Positions 5,966-7,614 of a stretch of 7,614 nucleotides of DNA are shown in pieces. Position 1 is the stretch's first letter; the number at the start of each line of letters is the position of its first letter. Position numbers and translations under genes: made by a program. The DNA lies in the NCBI GenBank assembly GCA_014378125.1, contig JACMOG010000578.1:1-7614 (forward strand). The letters run 5' to 3'. This DNA is from Vitreoscilla sp. (GTDB lineage: Bacteria; Pseudomonadota; Gammaproteobacteria; Burkholderiales; Burkholderiaceae). The notes beneath the pieces are model-generated. The model saw only the letters and a list, made by a program, of their open reading frames with translations. It did no database searches and was not told where the DNA came from.

Positions 5966-6673
5966 ATGATCGCCCTCGCTCCCCATGCCGCCCTGCGTCG
6001 ACTGCTCGTCGTCGTCGGCGTGGTCGCGGCGCTGCTGGCCATCGCGTCGGCGCCTTGGGCGCTGGGCATGGGTTGGCTCAACTTCGCGTTCAAGCCGCTG
6101 GCCACGCTGTGCGTCATCGGCTGGGCCGCGCTCGGCCGCAGCGACGACGGCCTGGTCAAGCGCTGGATCGTCATCGGCCTCGTGTTCTCGCTGGCTGGCG
6201 ACGTGGCCCTGCTGTGGCCCGTGCAAGGCTTTCTCGCGGGCCTCGTCGCATTCCTGCTGGCTCATCTCTGCTATCTGATGGCGTTGACTCGGCGCGTGCG
6301 CTTCCTTGCCAGCCGGCCCGCGTTCGGCGTGTGGGCCCTGGTCGCGGCCAGCGTGCTGGCCGGGCTGTGGGCCGGCGTGCCCGCGGCGCTGCGCGCGCCG
6401 GTGCTCGTCTATGTGGGCGCGCTCGGCGCGATGGCGGCGCAGGCCACCTCGGTGGGGCTCGCGCGCCGCGAGGCCGCCGACGCCGCGCGCTGGCGCGCCG
6501 TCGCCATCGGCGGCGCGCTGTTCGTCCTGTCCGACGCCATCCTGGCGGCCGACAAGTTCGTCGGCGGCGTCCCCCTGCCCACGCTCTGGAATCTGTCCCT
6601 CTACTGGCTCGCGCAATGGCTCATCGCCCGCGCGGCCGTGGCCTCCCTCAACGAATCAAGAATCGTCACATGA
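5966..6673 (+). CDS. YhhN/TMEM86-family membrane protein, putative lysoplasmalogenase
   Basis: This 235-residue integral membrane protein has about eight hydrophobic helices (roughly 12-30, 38-56, 67-84, 86-107, 119-138, 143-162, 177-194 and 207-224). It shows the family's conserved patches: SLAGDVALL (75-83), FLLAH (96-100), LFVLSDAILA (185-194) and the YWLAQW segment near the C-terminus. Characterised YhhN/TMEM86 members hydrolyse the vinyl-ether bond of lysoplasmalogens, and the conserved Asp residues (here D79 and D190) are candidate catalytic residues. Whether this organism makes plasmalogens is not visible here. The start is the ATG at 5966, just before the first helix; its ribosome binding site is weak (GGGGA about a dozen bases upstream). 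The frame extends upstream to a TTG at 5840, but that part is non-hydrophobic and looks non-coding. The stop codon overlaps the next gene's ATG (ATGA at 6670-6673), indicating translational coupling. Confidence 0.88.
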   Translation: MIALAPHAALRRLLVVVGVVAALLAIASAPWALGMGWLNFAFKPLATLCVIGWAALGRSDDGLVKRWIVIGLVFSLAGDVALLWPVQGFLAGLVAFLLAHLCYLMALTRRVRFLASRPAFGVWALVAASVLAGLWAGVPAALRAPVLVYVGALGAMAAQATSVGLARREAADAARWRAVAIGGALFVLSDAILAADKFVGGVPLPTLWNLSLYWLAQWLIARAAVASLNESRIVT

Positions 6674-7032
6674 GCATGCCCATGCCGAACGAAGGCCGGG
6701 CCTCGCTGGCCCGCAGCTACCGCAACCTGTCCGAGCGCGAGATCCGCGCCAAGCTCGAAGGTCCGATGTCCGACGCCGAGCGCAACACCGCAAAGGCCGA
6801 GCTGCTGCGACGTCACGCGGGCGACAACGGTCCCGACACCGCGCTGGCCACGGGCTTCTCGCCCACCAGCGCGTTCGACCTGGTCGCGCCCGACGGAGAA
6901 GGTGCCGCGGTGGGCGTGACGGAGCTCGCCGCGCGGCGTGCCAGCGTGTGGCCGTGGCTGCTGCTGCTGGTGGGCGCGTCGGCGGCCGCGCTCGGTTGGG
7001 CGATCCACGCACGGCTCGTGCCTCTCGGCTGA
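6670..7032 (+). CDS. Small protein with one C-terminal membrane helix (120 aa), unknown function
   Basis: The start overlaps the YhhN stop (ATGA). Two further in-frame ATGs at 6676 and 6682 are possible starts, but the overlap favours 6670. Residues 15-50 are charged and probably helical (YRNLSEREIRAKLEGPMSDAERNTAK region). Residues 51-90 look flexible and acidic. Residues 93-112 (WPWLLLLVGASAAALGW and on) form a single membrane helix followed by a short tail, so the protein is probably tail-anchored with a cytoplasmic N-terminal part. I do not recognise a family. Coupling to the lysoplasmalogenase-like gene suggests a shared membrane role or complex, which is inference only. It is convergent with the LytTR regulator, 39 bp away. 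That gap holds a GC-rich stretch but no clear terminator. Confidence 0.75.
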   Translation: MSMPMPNEGRASLARSYRNLSEREIRAKLEGPMSDAERNTAKAELLRRHAGDNGPDTALATGFSPTSAFDLVAPDGEGAAVGVTELAARRASVWPWLLLLVGASAAALGWAIHARLVPLG

Positions 7033-7071
7033 AGAGCCTGGAATCGAGAGGGCCCGGCCCCTTGCAGTCGA

Positions 7072-7614
7072 CTACATGCCCTTGAACAGGTGCGTGTAGG
7101 AGCGGCTGACTTCCAGCTTCTCGTTGCTGCCCTTGATGCTGACGATCTGACGTCCGCGCAGGTCGCGCGTGACGCCCGCGATGCAGTGGGTGTTGACGAG
7201 GGTGGAGCGGTGGATCTGCCAGAACAGGTCGGGGTCGATCTCGTCGACCAGCTCCTTGATGGGCTTGCGGATCAGCGCCTCGAGGGTGCCGGTCTGCACG
7301 CGCGTGTACTTCTCGTCGGAGATGAAGAACAGCACGTCCTCGATCGGGATCATCTGGATGGCCTGGCCGACGGTGGCCTGGATCCACTCCAGCGCCGGCG
7401 GCGTCCCGCCGGGGTTGAGCTTGGCCGACAGCTTGTGCAGCAGCTGCTGCAGGTGCGGCGCGGGCGGCTCGTCGTCGGTGCCGCGCAGCGCCAGGCGCTC
7501 CTTGATGCGCGACACGGTGACGCCCAGCCGCCCGCGCCCGGCGGGCTTGAGCACGTAGTCGGCCACGCCCTGCTCGAACGCCTCGATCGCGTACTGGTCG
7601 TAGGCGGTGATGAA
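7072..7614 (-). CDS. LytTR-family response regulator, C-terminal part (start outside window)
   Basis: The 180 visible residues are the end of a transcriptional response regulator; the frame is open to the right edge, so its first residues are missing. A GTG at 7566 is internal, not the start. Visible first is the end of the receiver domain (FITAYDQYAIEAFEQGVADY, then VLKPA) containing the conserved Lys of the LKP motif. The phosphoacceptor Asp lies outside the window. A linker (about 40-75, PAPHLQQLLHKL region) leads to a LytTR DNA-binding domain (about 90-180) with typical segments: IEDVLFFISDEKYTRVQT, LFWQIHRSTLVNTHCI and LEVSRSYTHLFKGM. LytTR regulators (AgrA, AlgR, LytR types) bind paired direct repeats and usually pair with a membrane kinase, which would be encoded to the right of the window. 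The target genes cannot be inferred here. Confidence 0.93.
   Translation of the reverse strand, partial: FITAYDQYAIEAFEQGVADYVLKPAGRGRLGVTVSRIKERLALRGTDDEPPAPHLQQLLHKLSAKLNPGGTPPALEWIQATVGQAIQMIPIEDVLFFISDEKYTRVQTGTLEALIRKPIKELVDEIDPDLFWQIHRSTLVNTHCIAGVTRDLRGRQIVSIKGSNEKLEVSRSYTHLFKGM

Noticed and set aside
4823..6616. 597-residue - strand frame
   Set aside because: It is antisense to rep and the YhhN gene, both well-supported proteins, and shows antisense-type composition.
7033..7071. GC-rich stretch between convergent genes as a terminator
   Set aside because: The best stem is about four bp with a six-base loop and there is no T-run on either strand.

Overview
The window is GC-rich chromosomal DNA. 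Gene content, codon use and gene order suggest a betaproteobacterium of the order Burkholderiales, possibly Comamonadaceae-like. This is an inference from protein style, since there is no rRNA or tRNA marker. No mobile element, CRISPR array, tRNA or phage gene is visible. Both ends cut through genes.

Left part (1-2740, + strand): the 3' part of a QseC/TctE-type sensor histidine kinase is followed after about 110 bp by a periplasmic HtrA/Deg serine protease. The kinase has an intact ATP-binding domain, but Arg stands where the phosphoacceptor His should be. The gap between the two genes carries four pentamers spaced exactly 11 bp apart, the layout typical of an OmpR-family response-regulator site. 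The protease may therefore belong to the regulon of this two-component system. After the protease stop codon lie two long interlocked inverted repeats (order A-B-A'-B'), then a bidirectional terminator.

Middle (2770-3538, - strand): two small exported proteins of unknown function. One is a 105-residue protein with a charged helical, coiled-coil-like body. The other is a 61-residue Ala/Lys-rich protein whose composition resembles acid-shock (Asr-like) proteins. Each has a clear signal peptide and its own ribosome binding site, and they are separated by a 265 bp gap that contains direct repeats.

Right part (3689-7032, + strand): a full-length Rep-type superfamily 1 DNA helicase, divergent from the coiled-coil gene. 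After a 180 bp gap follows an eight-helix YhhN/TMEM86-family membrane protein (putative lysoplasmalogenase). Its stop codon overlaps the start of a small protein with one C-terminal membrane segment. A LytTR-type response regulator lies convergently on the - strand and runs off the right edge.

The most unusual items are the interlocked inverted repeats at 2575-2645, the kinase H-box without its His, and the 11-bp phased repeats upstream of the protease. The rest looks like ordinary housekeeping and envelope-stress gene content.
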